Source: Pusillimonas caeni
GTDB lineage: Bacteria; Pseudomonadota; Gammaproteobacteria; Burkholderiales; Burkholderiaceae_B
DNA length: 64,000 nucleotides
Direction of reading: 5' to 3'
Assembly (NCBI RefSeq): GCF_003545815.1
Contig: NZ_PDUW01000009.1
Span: 113,785-177,784, forward strand
Shown here: one piece after another, positions 10,010 through 18,062 of the stretch
How the letters are laid out: each line of letters opens with the position of its first letter
Numbering within the stretch: position 1 is the first letter of the stretch
Position numbers and translations under genes: made by a program
Notes under the pieces: generated by a model
Database searches by the model: none
The model's input: the letters and a program-made list of their open reading frames with translations, nothing else
What the model was told of the DNA's origin: nothing

Positions 10010-10061
10010 TTGACAATTATTGGCACGTAAAACAGAATCGTCAACATAAATTGTTGACAAT
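10010..10061. promoter_or_regulatory. Overlapping divergent promoters and operator between gntR and uraH
   Basis: Plus-strand promoter: TTGACA at 10010-10015, 17 bp, CAGAAT at 10033-10038. Minus-strand promoter: TTGACG (10044-10039), 17 bp, AATAAT (10021-10016). An inverted repeat GTCAACA-N5-TGTTGAC (10040-10058) overlaps both, and it contains the shorter GntR-like palindrome TTGT-N2-ACAA (10051-10060). The octamer TTGACAAT occurs at both 10010-10017 and 10054-10061. This is probably where the adjacent GntR/FCD protein binds; binding is inferred. Confidence 0.6.
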
Positions 10062-10130
10062 CCGGGTTTCCACCGGATTTCCCCGCTTACGACAACAACC
10101 TGGCAGTTCAAGCAGGCAACCGGAGACACC

Positions 10131-10484
10131 ATGGGAAAACTTTCCACGCATGTGCTCGACACCATGCACGGCACGCCGGCAAACGGCGTGGCCGTCGAGC
10201 TCTATGCCGTCCAGGGAACAGGCCGGAAACGCCTTGTGCAGACGGTCACCAACGCCGACGGGCGCTGCGATGCGCCCTTGCTGCAGGGCGACAGCCTGCA
10301 AATCGGCCGCTATGAACTCGTATTCCACGTGAGCGAGTACTTTGCCGGCAAAGGCGCCACCCTGCCCGATCCGCCGTTCCTGGACCAGGTCACCATCAAT
10401 TTCGGCGTCGCCGATCCGCAGCAGAATTATCACGTGCCGCTCGTCGTCACACCGTGGTCCTACTCCACCTATCGCGGCAGTTGA
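10131..10484 (+). CDS. uraH: 5-Hydroxyisourate hydrolase (transthyretin-related)
   Basis: 117 aa. It hydrolyses 5-hydroxyisourate, the product of urate oxidation, to OHCU. The family catalytic set is present: H7 in LSTHVLD, R45 in [10 protein letters not shown], and the C-terminal YRGS tetrapeptide (114-117) that distinguishes the enzyme from transthyretin. There is no signal peptide, so it is cytoplasmic. It is divergent from the regulator and 53 bp upstream of puuD. Confidence 0.97.
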   Translation: MGKLSTHVLDTMHGTPANGVAVELYAVQGTGRKRLVQTVTNADGRCDAPLLQGDSLQIGRYELVFHVSEYFAGKGATLPDPPFLDQVTINFGVADPQQNYHVPLVVTPWSYSTYRGS

Positions 10485-10537
10485 TATCAGGCGCGCCGCC
10501 GGGGTCGGCGGCCTGCCATGCAAAGGGATGAACACCC

Positions 10538-11746
10538 ATGGATGCTTACCTGTTGGAATTCGGCAATGTGCTTCTGCGCTGGCTGCACGTGGTGGCCGCC
10601 ATCGCCTGGATAGGCGAGTCGATCTACTTCGTCATGCTCGACAACAGCCTGCGCCCGCCGCAATCGGCCGAAAGTAGAAAACGCGGCGTATTCGGCGAAA
10701 TGTGGGCCGTGCACGGCGGCGGCTTCTATCACAACCAAAAGTACCTGACCAATCCCGCCGAACTGCCCGACGACCTGCACTGGTCTTTCTGGAAGGCGTA
10801 CACCACCTGGCTGTCGGGTTTCGCCCTGTTCGCCGCCATGTACCTGGTCAAGCCCGGCTTCTACCTGGTCAATCCCGGCAGCAGCTGGGAGTGGGCCGCC
10901 TCGATGTCGGGCTGGCAGGCCAGCGCTCTGGCCATCGCCTTTCTGCTGCTGGGCTGGGTGGTCTACGACCAGTTGTGCCGCCGCATAAGTCCCAACATGG
11001 AGCGCGACGGCGTACTCAGCATCGCGGTGGCGGTCATGATGGTGGTAGTGGCTTACCTGACCTGCATGATTTTCCCGGGCCGGGCGGCGTTTCTCATCAC
11101 GGGGGCCATCATGGCCACCTGCATGAGCGCGAACGTGTTCTTCTGGATCATTCCCGGCCAGCATCGCATGGTCGACGCCCTGAAGGCGGGGCGCGAGCCC
11201 AATCCGCTGGACGGCAAACGGGGCAAGCAGCGCTCGGTGCACAACACCTACTTCACCCTGCCCGTGGTGCTGCTGATGCTCAGCAACCACTATTCATTCA
11301 CCTACAGCGGGCCCTACGCCTGGATCATTCTCAGCCTGTTCATCTTTTCCGGGGCCTCCATACGCCAGTATTTCGTGCTGCGCCACAGCGGGCAGAACAA
11401 GCTGGTCTATCCCATCGTGGGTGTCGCCTTGCTGGTCGTCATCGGCTATCTCGCCGCGCCCCGGCCCGCCGCGCCCGCAGCCCGGGGAGAACAAAGCGAA
11501 GCGGTCACCACCGCCCAGGTCATGCAGATCGTGCATGCGCGCTGCGTGCAATGCCATGCCGTCCACCCGACCCAGCCCGGCTTCCCCGCGGCCCCGGCCG
11601 GCATGGCGCTCGAATCCGAGCAAGACCTGCTCGCCCATCCCGACCTCGTCAAGCAGGTGGTGGCCAATAATTACATGCCGCTGGGCAATCTCACCCAGAT
11701 GACGCAGGCCGAACGCGACGCGATCGCCGCATGGCAGGTGCCGTGA
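10538..11746 (+). CDS. puuD: Membrane urate hydroxylase with C-terminal cytochrome c domain
   Basis: 402 aa. It oxidises urate to 5-hydroxyisourate in place of soluble uricase. The N-terminal ~310 residues form a polytopic membrane domain of about eight helices, with AAIAWIGESIYF, the HGGGFYHNQK motif and histidines typical of PuuD. The C-terminal ~80 residues are a c-type cytochrome with one haem site CVQCH (336-340) and a probable axial Met (M380 in NNYMPLG). Electrons probably go to the respiratory chain. It follows uraH, the next enzyme. Its stop is only 8 bp from the convergent pilus operon. Confidence 0.95.
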   Translation: MDAYLLEFGNVLLRWLHVVAAIAWIGESIYFVMLDNSLRPPQSAESRKRGVFGEMWAVHGGGFYHNQKYLTNPAELPDDLHWSFWKAYTTWLSGFALFAAMYLVKPGFYLVNPGSSWEWAASMSGWQASALAIAFLLLGWVVYDQLCRRISPNMERDGVLSIAVAVMMVVVAYLTCMIFPGRAAFLITGAIMATCMSANVFFWIIPGQHRMVDALKAGREPNPLDGKRGKQRSVHNTYFTLPVVLLMLSNHYSFTYSGPYAWIILSLFIFSGASIRQYFVLRHSGQNKLVYPIVGVALLVVIGYLAAPRPAAPAARGEQSEAVTTAQVMQIVHARCVQCHAVHPTQPGFPAAPAGMALESEQDLLAHPDLVKQVVANNYMPLGNLTQMTQAERDAIAAWQVP

Positions 11747-11754
11747 GGTGGTTC

Positions 11755-12762
11755 TCAACCCACGCAGATATAGCCTCGGGTGCGCCCCTCGGAGGGCACT
11801 GCCGACATGCTGTCGGCAACGCGCACGGGTAGATGCGCCGCGGGGCAGGAACAGCCTCCCGTTACGGGATTGGCCCCCGCCGCGACACAGCCCGTCAGGC
11901 TGTTTATGGAATAGCCTCCCCCGCCGCTGCCGCCCGCCGAGCGCCACTGCCCCTCGCGGCACACCAGCAAGCCTCCGTAGCGCTCCTGGACGATGGCCCC
12001 TTCGATCTCGCACACCGTTTGCGCCCGAGCCTGGCCGCCGATGCGAAGATGATCGTGAACGAGCAGCGCGGCGCCGGTGCTGAGATCGCCCGCTATGCTT
12101 GCCGAACCCCGGAAACGGGGATCGCGCCGGTCTTCCACCCTGAGGTAGTCGAGGGCGCCCAACTGCTCGGCGGTTACCGCCATCGCCACGGTGCCGCCCG
12201 GCAGCGGGGCCATGCCCGCCACCGGCGGATTGGGAAATGAGAACGCGGCCCCGCTTATCTGCTGCATTCGGTCGGGCATGACCGCACCGCCCCAGCCCAT
12301 GGCGGCGCCCAGCCAATGGGCCACCATGGAAGGGTCGGGGCCGTTCGAGGCGGCGCGTCCCAAAGGCCCGTCACTATGGACCAGCGCCTCGATCCGGCAC
12401 GAGGACGAGGGGCAGTCCGCGCCGCGAATCAGCAGCACCCGGCCGCCCAGGCCGCGAGCGCCCTGAGCAGGAAAGCCAGGCGACAGCAGCCCGGCCGTCT
12501 TCAACTCGGCCAGGGTGGGGGCGAAGGCATCGGCAAATCCATCGAGCCGAGCCGCTTCACCCTCTTCGGCCAGCATCGCCGCATGGCGTTCGACATATCG
12601 CTGCGCCGCTTGCCGCAACGATGTCATCCACGCGGCGTGCCCTTCGGCCATCGCATCCCGGGCGCGTTGCGCCAATCGATCGGCGGCGAAGACGGCCGCG
12701 AGGGTGGCGATCAGCACCACGACGGCCAGCTCGAGAAGGGCGAAACCTCGTTGCGGAACCAT
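11755..12762 (-). CDS. pilV: PilV-like type IVb minor prepilin / pilus tip protein
   Basis: 335 aa from the ATG at 12762; upstream frame to 12945 lies inside pilS. The N-terminus is a prepilin signal: a short leader to G6, then FALLE with the conserved Glu at +5 and a hydrophobic helix (AVVVLIATLAAVFA). The large C-terminal part has several Cys pairs (CPSSSC, VCEIEG..LLVCREG, CVAAG..CSCPAA), as in PilV tip adhesins. It is the last gene of the pilus operon, as in R64. No shufflon segments or recombinase are seen downstream, so the C-terminus appears fixed. Confidence 0.85.
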   Translation of the reverse strand: MVPQRGFALLELAVVVLIATLAAVFAADRLAQRARDAMAEGHAAWMTSLRQAAQRYVERHAAMLAEEGEAARLDGFADAFAPTLAELKTAGLLSPGFPAQGARGLGGRVLLIRGADCPSSSCRIEALVHSDGPLGRAASNGPDPSMVAHWLGAAMGWGGAVMPDRMQQISGAAFSFPNPPVAGMAPLPGGTVAMAVTAEQLGALDYLRVEDRRDPRFRGSASIAGDLSTGAALLVHDHLRIGGQARAQTVCEIEGAIVQERYGGLLVCREGQWRSAGGSGGGGYSINSLTGCVAAGANPVTGGCSCPAAHLPVRVADSMSAVPSEGRTRGYICVG

Positions 12763-12773
12763 GGCGCCTCGAA

Positions 12774-13343
12774 TCAGCTGACGGTGAAAAGAAAATCGTT
12801 GGCGTCGCCCCGCGCGCATCGGGTTTCGACCGCTAGCGCGCTGTATGGGGTCGAGGCGTCTTTTACGATGGACGCCCCACCGCCGTCGGGCGTCAGCGTG
12901 ATGATGTCCGACACTCGCTGCATGATGGACGCCAGCGAGGGGCATGCGGCATGATGGACGCGCGACAGCCCGATGGAGAACGCTGCACCCGAGGCCGCGG
13001 GCTGCACAGTGACCTCGCCTTCGGACCCCAGGCCATGCAGCACCCGCATGGCGGCATCCGCACCGATGACCGAGAAAACGCTTGAATCGCGCGCCAGGGT
13101 GGCAAAATGCGCCGTCTCGATGGCGGCGTAGGGCAAGGACGTGCCATTGGGCGCATTGACCTTGGTTTGCAGGATGAAGCGCGCCAGTTCTTCGCCCGCC
13201 TTGGGCACCTTGTTTTCGACCACATAGCTGCCTATGGCTGGAATACCGATGATGGCCAGCAGCAGCACGATGGCCGTAACGATGGAAACCTCGACCAGGG
13301 AAAAGCCGCGCTGGCGATCGGCATTGCGAAATGCATGGTTCAT
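12774..13343 (-). CDS. pilS: Type IVb major prepilin (PilS family)
   Basis: 189 aa from the ATG at 13343, which has an AAGGAG site 6-7 nt upstream. The leader MNHAFRNADRQRG is followed by FSLVEVSIVTAIVLLLAII, giving a cleavage site after G13, Phe at +1 and Glu at +5. The mature part is ~176 aa, typical for PilS. The two cysteines (ACPSLAS and ETRCARG) can form the C-terminal disulfide of type IVb pilins. It lies between the platform gene pilR and pilV. It needs a prepilin peptidase that is not encoded nearby. Confidence 0.9.
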   Translation of the reverse strand: MNHAFRNADRQRGFSLVEVSIVTAIVLLLAIIGIPAIGSYVVENKVPKAGEELARFILQTKVNAPNGTSLPYAAIETAHFATLARDSSVFSVIGADAAMRVLHGLGSEGEVTVQPAASGAAFSIGLSRVHHAACPSLASIMQRVSDIITLTPDGGGASIVKDASTPYSALAVETRCARGDANDFLFTVS

Positions 13344-13380
13344 GGAAAGCTCCTTGGGGCGGTGATAAAGCGGGCCGGAT

Positions 13381-14505
13381 TCATTGGCTCGCATAGAAAA
13401 TCATGAGAGAGCGGCGCAACTCGTCGATGACGGCGTAGTGCCACAGGCCCAGCGCCAGCATGCCCGCCACGCAACAGGCCAGCAGCGACCACCGCAGCAC
13501 CTGGGCTTGCCGCGCCACTTGCGCCAACACCCGGCCCCCCAGGCGATCGCGCACCAGCACCAAGGCGTTCACCAGGCCCCGCGCCTCGGCCATGTCCTGC
13601 AAATACCAATACAGTTCGCGATCGAGCAAACCGGTGTCGAAGGTGTCGGCGCCCACGAGGCCGTGATCGATGCGGCTCAGCATGTCGTCCAGATGCCCGC
13701 GCATCCAGGGCGAAGCACCGGCGCACAGCATGGCCAAGGCGGTGCGCAACTGGGTTGCGCCTTGCCGCCGCAGCACCACGGTGAGCACCGACATGAAACG
13801 CAAGGCGCTGAGACAGCGATGGATCTTCCATATGGAAACCTGATCGAGCAGGCTTCGCACGGCGCCCGTCAGATTGGGAATGGACCAGCACAGCGCGGCG
13901 CCGCCCACGAGCAATGCGGTGAAAACCGGAACCCATGCCGCCTGCACCAGGGCGGCGAAAGCAAGCAGGGCCCGCGTCCAGGTTCCGAAATATTCGGGCG
14001 GCAGCGCGCCGAACAGTTGCGCCAGGCGAGGCACGGTGAATTGCGGCACGGCCAGCACGGTGGCCGTCAGAACGCAAAGGGACAGGACACCCGACCACAC
14101 GGTGACCCATACGATATGCCTGGAACGCATGGACAGTCGCAATGCATGGGCGAGGTCGCCCAGCGTACGCACCAGGGTCTCGTTGCCCGCGAGTTGCGCG
14201 ACGCGGATGATGGCGAGCTCGCTGGCCGGAAAGCAGCCGATCCAGGTCGCATAAAGGTCTCCTCCCGCCGCGGGATAGTTGCGGCTCCAGGCGCTGGACA
14301 GCCGGCCTCGCACGGTTCCCGCGTAGCGGCGGGCATCTCGATCGAAGATGTCGCGCAAGGTATGCCGGCCCTTGGCGCCCTCCATGAGGGCGGATAGAAA
14401 CTCGTAGTAGTCGGCCCGCGCGGGCATGAAGAGCCGCCTGTCCAGCCTGGAGACCAGGAAGGCGAACAAAGCGCCGACGGCGTCTGCGGGAGCCAGGCTT
14501 CTCAT
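13381..14505 (-). CDS. pilR: Type IVb pilus inner-membrane platform protein (PilR/GspF family)
   Basis: 374 aa. It is the polytopic inner-membrane platform that couples the assembly ATPase to pilin extrusion. Hydrophobic segments are visible near residues 130-155, 165-205 and 340-360, with two GspF-type cytoplasmic helical repeats between them (AIIRVAQLAGNETL and DLLDRELYWYLQD-like regions). Its start overlaps the pilQ stop by 4 bp. Similarity to R64 PilR is judged from order and topology; sequence motifs in this family are weak. Confidence 0.88.
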   Translation of the reverse strand: MRSLAPADAVGALFAFLVSRLDRRLFMPARADYYEFLSALMEGAKGRHTLRDIFDRDARRYAGTVRGRLSSAWSRNYPAAGGDLYATWIGCFPASELAIIRVAQLAGNETLVRTLGDLAHALRLSMRSRHIVWVTVWSGVLSLCVLTATVLAVPQFTVPRLAQLFGALPPEYFGTWTRALLAFAALVQAAWVPVFTALLVGGAALCWSIPNLTGAVRSLLDQVSIWKIHRCLSALRFMSVLTVVLRRQGATQLRTALAMLCAGASPWMRGHLDDMLSRIDHGLVGADTFDTGLLDRELYWYLQDMAEARGLVNALVLVRDRLGGRVLAQVARQAQVLRWSLLACCVAGMLALGLWHYAVIDELRRSLMIFYASQ

Positions 14506-16265
14506 GCCCGCATCCTCGTCACGGCGCCGGGATTCAAGCGCTGGATGCGCGCCTGGACCGATAGCGGCATGAAGCTGCGCTCGACTTCTCGCACGTCAAT
14601 GTGTCCCGACAGGGCTTTGTACATCGCGCAATGCAAGATGGCGGCAAACGCTTCGGGCCGGTGCATGCCCGGAAAGGCCGCCTGCGGCTTGCCGAGATAG
14701 GCCAGGCTTTCACCTCGGCGTATGCAGCGCAGCAACTCGTGGTCCAGCGCCGGCTCGATATATTCGGCCACCACGGTGCGCCCGCGATGGCCGGCGAGAT
14801 GCGGAGCGCCCGGCTGCCGGCATGCGGGGCATCCGACCGGATTGCGCAGGCGCAAGCGTGCGGGGTCGGCATCATAGAGGCGTCGCAGGACCTCGAACCA
14901 TGATTGCCAGGACGGGACTCCTTCAGGCGGTGCCTGGAGGGCGGCCGCGTCGGCCAGGCCCAGGCAGCACTCGGAACACAGCAGAGGCAGAAGCGCCTGA
15001 TGCACGAGCAGCTTGAGGACGCCGGGCGTAGCCAGGAAGTCGCGCGGCACTCCGATGAAGTCGGAAGCCAGCCGGTCGCCCACCAGCGCGGCCGACGCAG
15101 CGTGAGTCGTCGTGTATACGTTGACCCCCGAGCCGACGAGATCCAGGAATGCGCGTCCCGACTCCAGATCGCGCACTTCGCCCAGCAATACGTCGTTCAT
15201 GGCGGAGCGCTTGAGCGTGCGCAGTTTTGAGCCGTAGTCGTCGTGGGCGGTTTCATGCAGCTCGCGCGCCACGCTGTTCTGCACGGCGTTGGGTATGAGA
15301 TATTCGACGGGGTCCTCCAGAGTGATGACCTTGCGGTCGGAAGGCACCCGCGCGATCAATGCCGCGAGACTGGTCGACTTGCCCGAACCCACCGCTCCCG
15401 AGAATACGATGGCCCCGCCCTGCGTGGCCATGGCGGATTCAATCGCGGCGCACTGATGCGGCAGATAGCCGAGCGCGGCCAGCGAGGGCGCTTCGGCCAG
15501 CGCGTCGCGATGGAGCAGGCGCAGGCATACGCTGGGCCCCCGCTCGGCAGCCAGCGACGCCCAGCGCAGCAACACCCTGCGGCCGTCCACCCTCTTGACC
15601 AGGCTGCCCTGCTGTTCGGCGGAGGGGTCGAATACCGCGCCATTGCCGCCCCGCACGTCCATCCAGACGACGGCCAGCATGTCCATGAGCGTGCGGGTCG
15701 GTATGCGCTGGAATCGCTCGGGCGAGACATAGCGTCCCGACAGCGTGAAACGGACTTCGGATTCGGGTTCGCGCAAATGGATGTTGATGTGCAGATCGCT
15801 GGCCTCGTGGCGCACGCCCCATTCGAGCATGTCCTGGAAGGCATCGGACAAGGCCGTTCCCGCGTGGCGGTCCGGAAGATTGCGCCGCGCCGCCGTGCCG
15901 GGCGTCACTTGGCCCCGCGCGATGGCGAGCAGCAGCGGAGCCGGCAGAACATAGCGCTGTTGCGCGGCCAGGCGATAGCCGCGACGCAGCACGTGGCGCG
16001 CAAGCGCATCGGCCTGGTCGCCGCCGACATGCTCGGCCAAAGCCAGAATCGCCACCGTGCCGTCTTCGAGCAGTATCGGACACAACCTTGCCGCAAGCGA
16101 CTCGACGTCGAGTTCGCGGCTGAGTGAACGCATGAAGGCGGGACGCATGTCCAGTATGTCGTCCAGACCCTCGAACACGGGCGCGTCGGCGCTGTCGAAA
16201 CGAGGCGGGGCGATCGAGGGTTCGGCAAGGCGCGGGCGCACCAGCCTGGGCCAGGCGGTCCGCAT
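14502..16265 (-). CDS. pilQ: Pilus assembly ATPase (PilQ, GspE family)
   Basis: 587 aa from the ATG at 16265, just after the pilP stop (the frame extends to 16301). It powers pilin polymerisation at the inner membrane. Walker A is FSGAVGSGKST (about residue 290) and Walker B is LLGEVRD, with an Asp-box-like VITLEDPVEY before it. C-terminal cysteine pairs (LCSECC and CPACRQPG) resemble the tetracysteine zinc site of GspE ATPases. There is no second, retraction-type ATPase in the window. Confidence 0.93.
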   Translation of the reverse strand: MRTAWPRLVRPRLAEPSIAPPRFDSADAPVFEGLDDILDMRPAFMRSLSRELDVESLAARLCPILLEDGTVAILALAEHVGGDQADALARHVLRRGYRLAAQQRYVLPAPLLLAIARGQVTPGTAARRNLPDRHAGTALSDAFQDMLEWGVRHEASDLHINIHLREPESEVRFTLSGRYVSPERFQRIPTRTLMDMLAVVWMDVRGGNGAVFDPSAEQQGSLVKRVDGRRVLLRWASLAAERGPSVCLRLLHRDALAEAPSLAALGYLPHQCAAIESAMATQGGAIVFSGAVGSGKSTSLAALIARVPSDRKVITLEDPVEYLIPNAVQNSVARELHETAHDDYGSKLRTLKRSAMNDVLLGEVRDLESGRAFLDLVGSGVNVYTTTHAASAALVGDRLASDFIGVPRDFLATPGVLKLLVHQALLPLLCSECCLGLADAAALQAPPEGVPSWQSWFEVLRRLYDADPARLRLRNPVGCPACRQPGAPHLAGHRGRTVVAEYIEPALDHELLRCIRRGESLAYLGKPQAAFPGMHRPEAFAAILHCAMYKALSGHIDVREVERSFMPLSVQARIQRLNPGAVTRMRA

Positions 16266-16267
16266 GC

Positions 16268-16777
16268 TCAGTTTCCGTCCACGCCGGCGGGCGCGGCGCA
16301 CAAGGACTCGCGGCGCCCCTGCATCGCCACCTCGACGCAGCGGTCGGAAATAGCCAGCAAACGCATGGCGTGCGCCCTGCCCAGCCCGACCGCTTCGGGC
16401 CGGCCCCGCATGAACAGCAGTGTCTGGCCATCGACCCGGACCTCGGCCATGAGCTTGCGCCCCACCCCGTAGATGGCGACCAGACGCGCCGCCGGAGCTT
16501 GCCCGCCTGACGACGAGGACATGCGAAGCGGCGAGGTGTCCGATGCGGACCCGGCCGTGGCCGCGCGCATGCGCTGCAGAGCCTGGGCCGTCTCCAGGCG
16601 CATCAGTTCGCGCACCGAGATCTGGTCGGAGGCAAGTTCATCGGTTTCAGAGGCGGCCGGCGTTTCCATCCAGCAGGCCATGACTGCGGACAGCCCCGCT
16701 TTCAGCAGCCATGCTGCGGCTTTCAGGCCGTTGATCGGCCTCGGGATTCTCAGCGGTGTCCGTTTCGTGGCGTTCAT
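16268..16777 (-). CDS. pilP: Type IVb pilus accessory protein PilP
   Basis: 169 aa from the ATG at 16777, which has a GGAGACC site. A hydrophobic stretch near residues 18-36 (AAWLLKAGLSAVMACW) is a signal or anchor, and a compact C-terminal domain (VAIYGVGRKLMAEV..GRPEAVGLGRAHAMRLLAI) follows. The function of PilP in R64-type systems is unknown beyond being required for the pilus. The first 131 bp overlap the 3' end of pilO in another frame. Confidence 0.82.
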   Translation of the reverse strand: MNATKRTPLRIPRPINGLKAAAWLLKAGLSAVMACWMETPAASETDELASDQISVRELMRLETAQALQRMRAATAGSASDTSPLRMSSSSGGQAPAARLVAIYGVGRKLMAEVRVDGQTLLFMRGRPEAVGLGRAHAMRLLAISDRCVEVAMQGRRESLCAAPAGVDGN

Positions 16778-18062
16778 AAAGGTCTCCGTGGAACATGACA
16801 CGCAATCGGCTTGAGACGAGCGTGGGACGCGCGGCTTCGCCCAAGGTCAATGTGATGGATCGCCAGGCGATGGAGCGTGTATGAGGCAGCAGAAGGCTGA
16901 TCGAGCGCAGCGGTCCCTCGAATTCGACTTTTTTTCTGGCATAGGCGCGCAGGCCCGCAGGGCGTGGCAAAGGACGCCCGTCGGCATCCAAGGGCGGCCG
17001 AATCTCGACCCGGCGAGGCGGGCCCAGCGCCATCCTGCTGAAGGAGGGACGAATACCTTGCCAGGCGCTTTGCACATGGCGGCGGTGATGCGCGGCATCG
17101 TCGATGTCTTGCGGCCCCGCGGGGGGTATGTCGGTATGGAAGGACCACGACGCGGTCGCCCTGTCGATCGACGGAAAGTCCAGCCGCCAGCCTGGCGGCG
17201 CGGAAGCCAACATCCCGTCGTTGTCGGCATCGAGCCGCTTGCGATCGTAGTCGGCGCCGCAACGCCATGCCCGGCCGTCGGCGCTGCAACTGACTCGCCC
17301 AAGCGCCCAGCCGGCAATGACGGCGGGCGTATCGTAAAGATGACGTAGCGCCGCATGCGTGGCTGCCACGCCATGAACGACCATGTCCCGCTCGGCCAGA
17401 GAGATCGCGTCCTCCCATTGCGCCCGGATCTTCGTGGCGTCCACGACTGCCGGGCCGGATCGCGCCGCCGCCAAGCCAGTCCGCTTCTCGAGCAAGATCC
17501 ACGCAAACAGCGCGGCGGCCAGAAGGAATACGCCCAGCAGCCATTGGCGCCGGCGCCGGCCGGTGTCGCGCAGCGCCGTGCCGGAATCCGAAGCGCCTGC
17601 GACCGCTTCCAAAGTGGGACCGTTCGACTCGGGCAGAAGGACCAGGCGGGGATTGGCCGCCTGCAGAGCGTGCAGGGCCCGCATGGCCTGCTCCGGCGAG
17701 CGATAGACGACGTCGGTTCGCGCCATCACCGCGCCTTCGTGCACGGCCACCAGCCAGTGGCCCTCGGGAAGCAGGGGCAGAATGGCCGCCACGCTGCCCG
17801 ACGGATAAAGCCGCGCCATGTTCTGGGCGGCCGAATGCATGGTGCGCGACCCATGCCGCAACGCCTTTCGGGACAGTCCATAACCGAAAGACGCCGGCGC
17901 CTCGCCGTCGAGCACCACATGGGTGGCTTTGTGCCGGCGCGCAATGCGCCGGGCCGCGCTCGAGGCGCGGCCGCTGATCAGAGGCAGCCATTCGAGACCG
18001 AAAGCAAGATGGACCGAAAGAACGGGGCGGACCAGAATCTCGTGCATGCCGGGCCCCGTCAA
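16647..18062 (-). CDS. pilO: Type IVb pilus assembly protein PilO
   Basis: 471 aa if the TTG at 18062 is used. That TTG overlaps the pilN stop (TTGA) and has a GAAGG site; an ATG at 18047 would give 466 aa. There is an N-terminal cytoplasmic domain of ~175 residues, a single membrane segment (WLLGVFLLAAALFAWILL, about residues 173-190) and a large C-terminal periplasmic part. This is the bitopic plan of PilO family inner-membrane proteins. The reading frame runs 131 bp into pilP, giving a charged tail (RHETDTAENPEADQRPESR) of ~43 residues that looks unlike the rest. Confidence 0.85.
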   Translation of the reverse strand: MTGPGMHEILVRPVLSVHLAFGLEWLPLISGRASSAARRIARRHKATHVVLDGEAPASFGYGLSRKALRHGSRTMHSAAQNMARLYPSGSVAAILPLLPEGHWLVAVHEGAVMARTDVVYRSPEQAMRALHALQAANPRLVLLPESNGPTLEAVAGASDSGTALRDTGRRRRQWLLGVFLLAAALFAWILLEKRTGLAAARSGPAVVDATKIRAQWEDAISLAERDMVVHGVAATHAALRHLYDTPAVIAGWALGRVSCSADGRAWRCGADYDRKRLDADNDGMLASAPPGWRLDFPSIDRATASWSFHTDIPPAGPQDIDDAAHHRRHVQSAWQGIRPSFSRMALGPPRRVEIRPPLDADGRPLPRPAGLRAYARKKVEFEGPLRSISLLLPHTRSIAWRSITLTLGEAARPTLVSSRLRVMFHGDLYERHETDTAENPEADQRPESRSMAAESGAVRSHGLLDGNAGRL

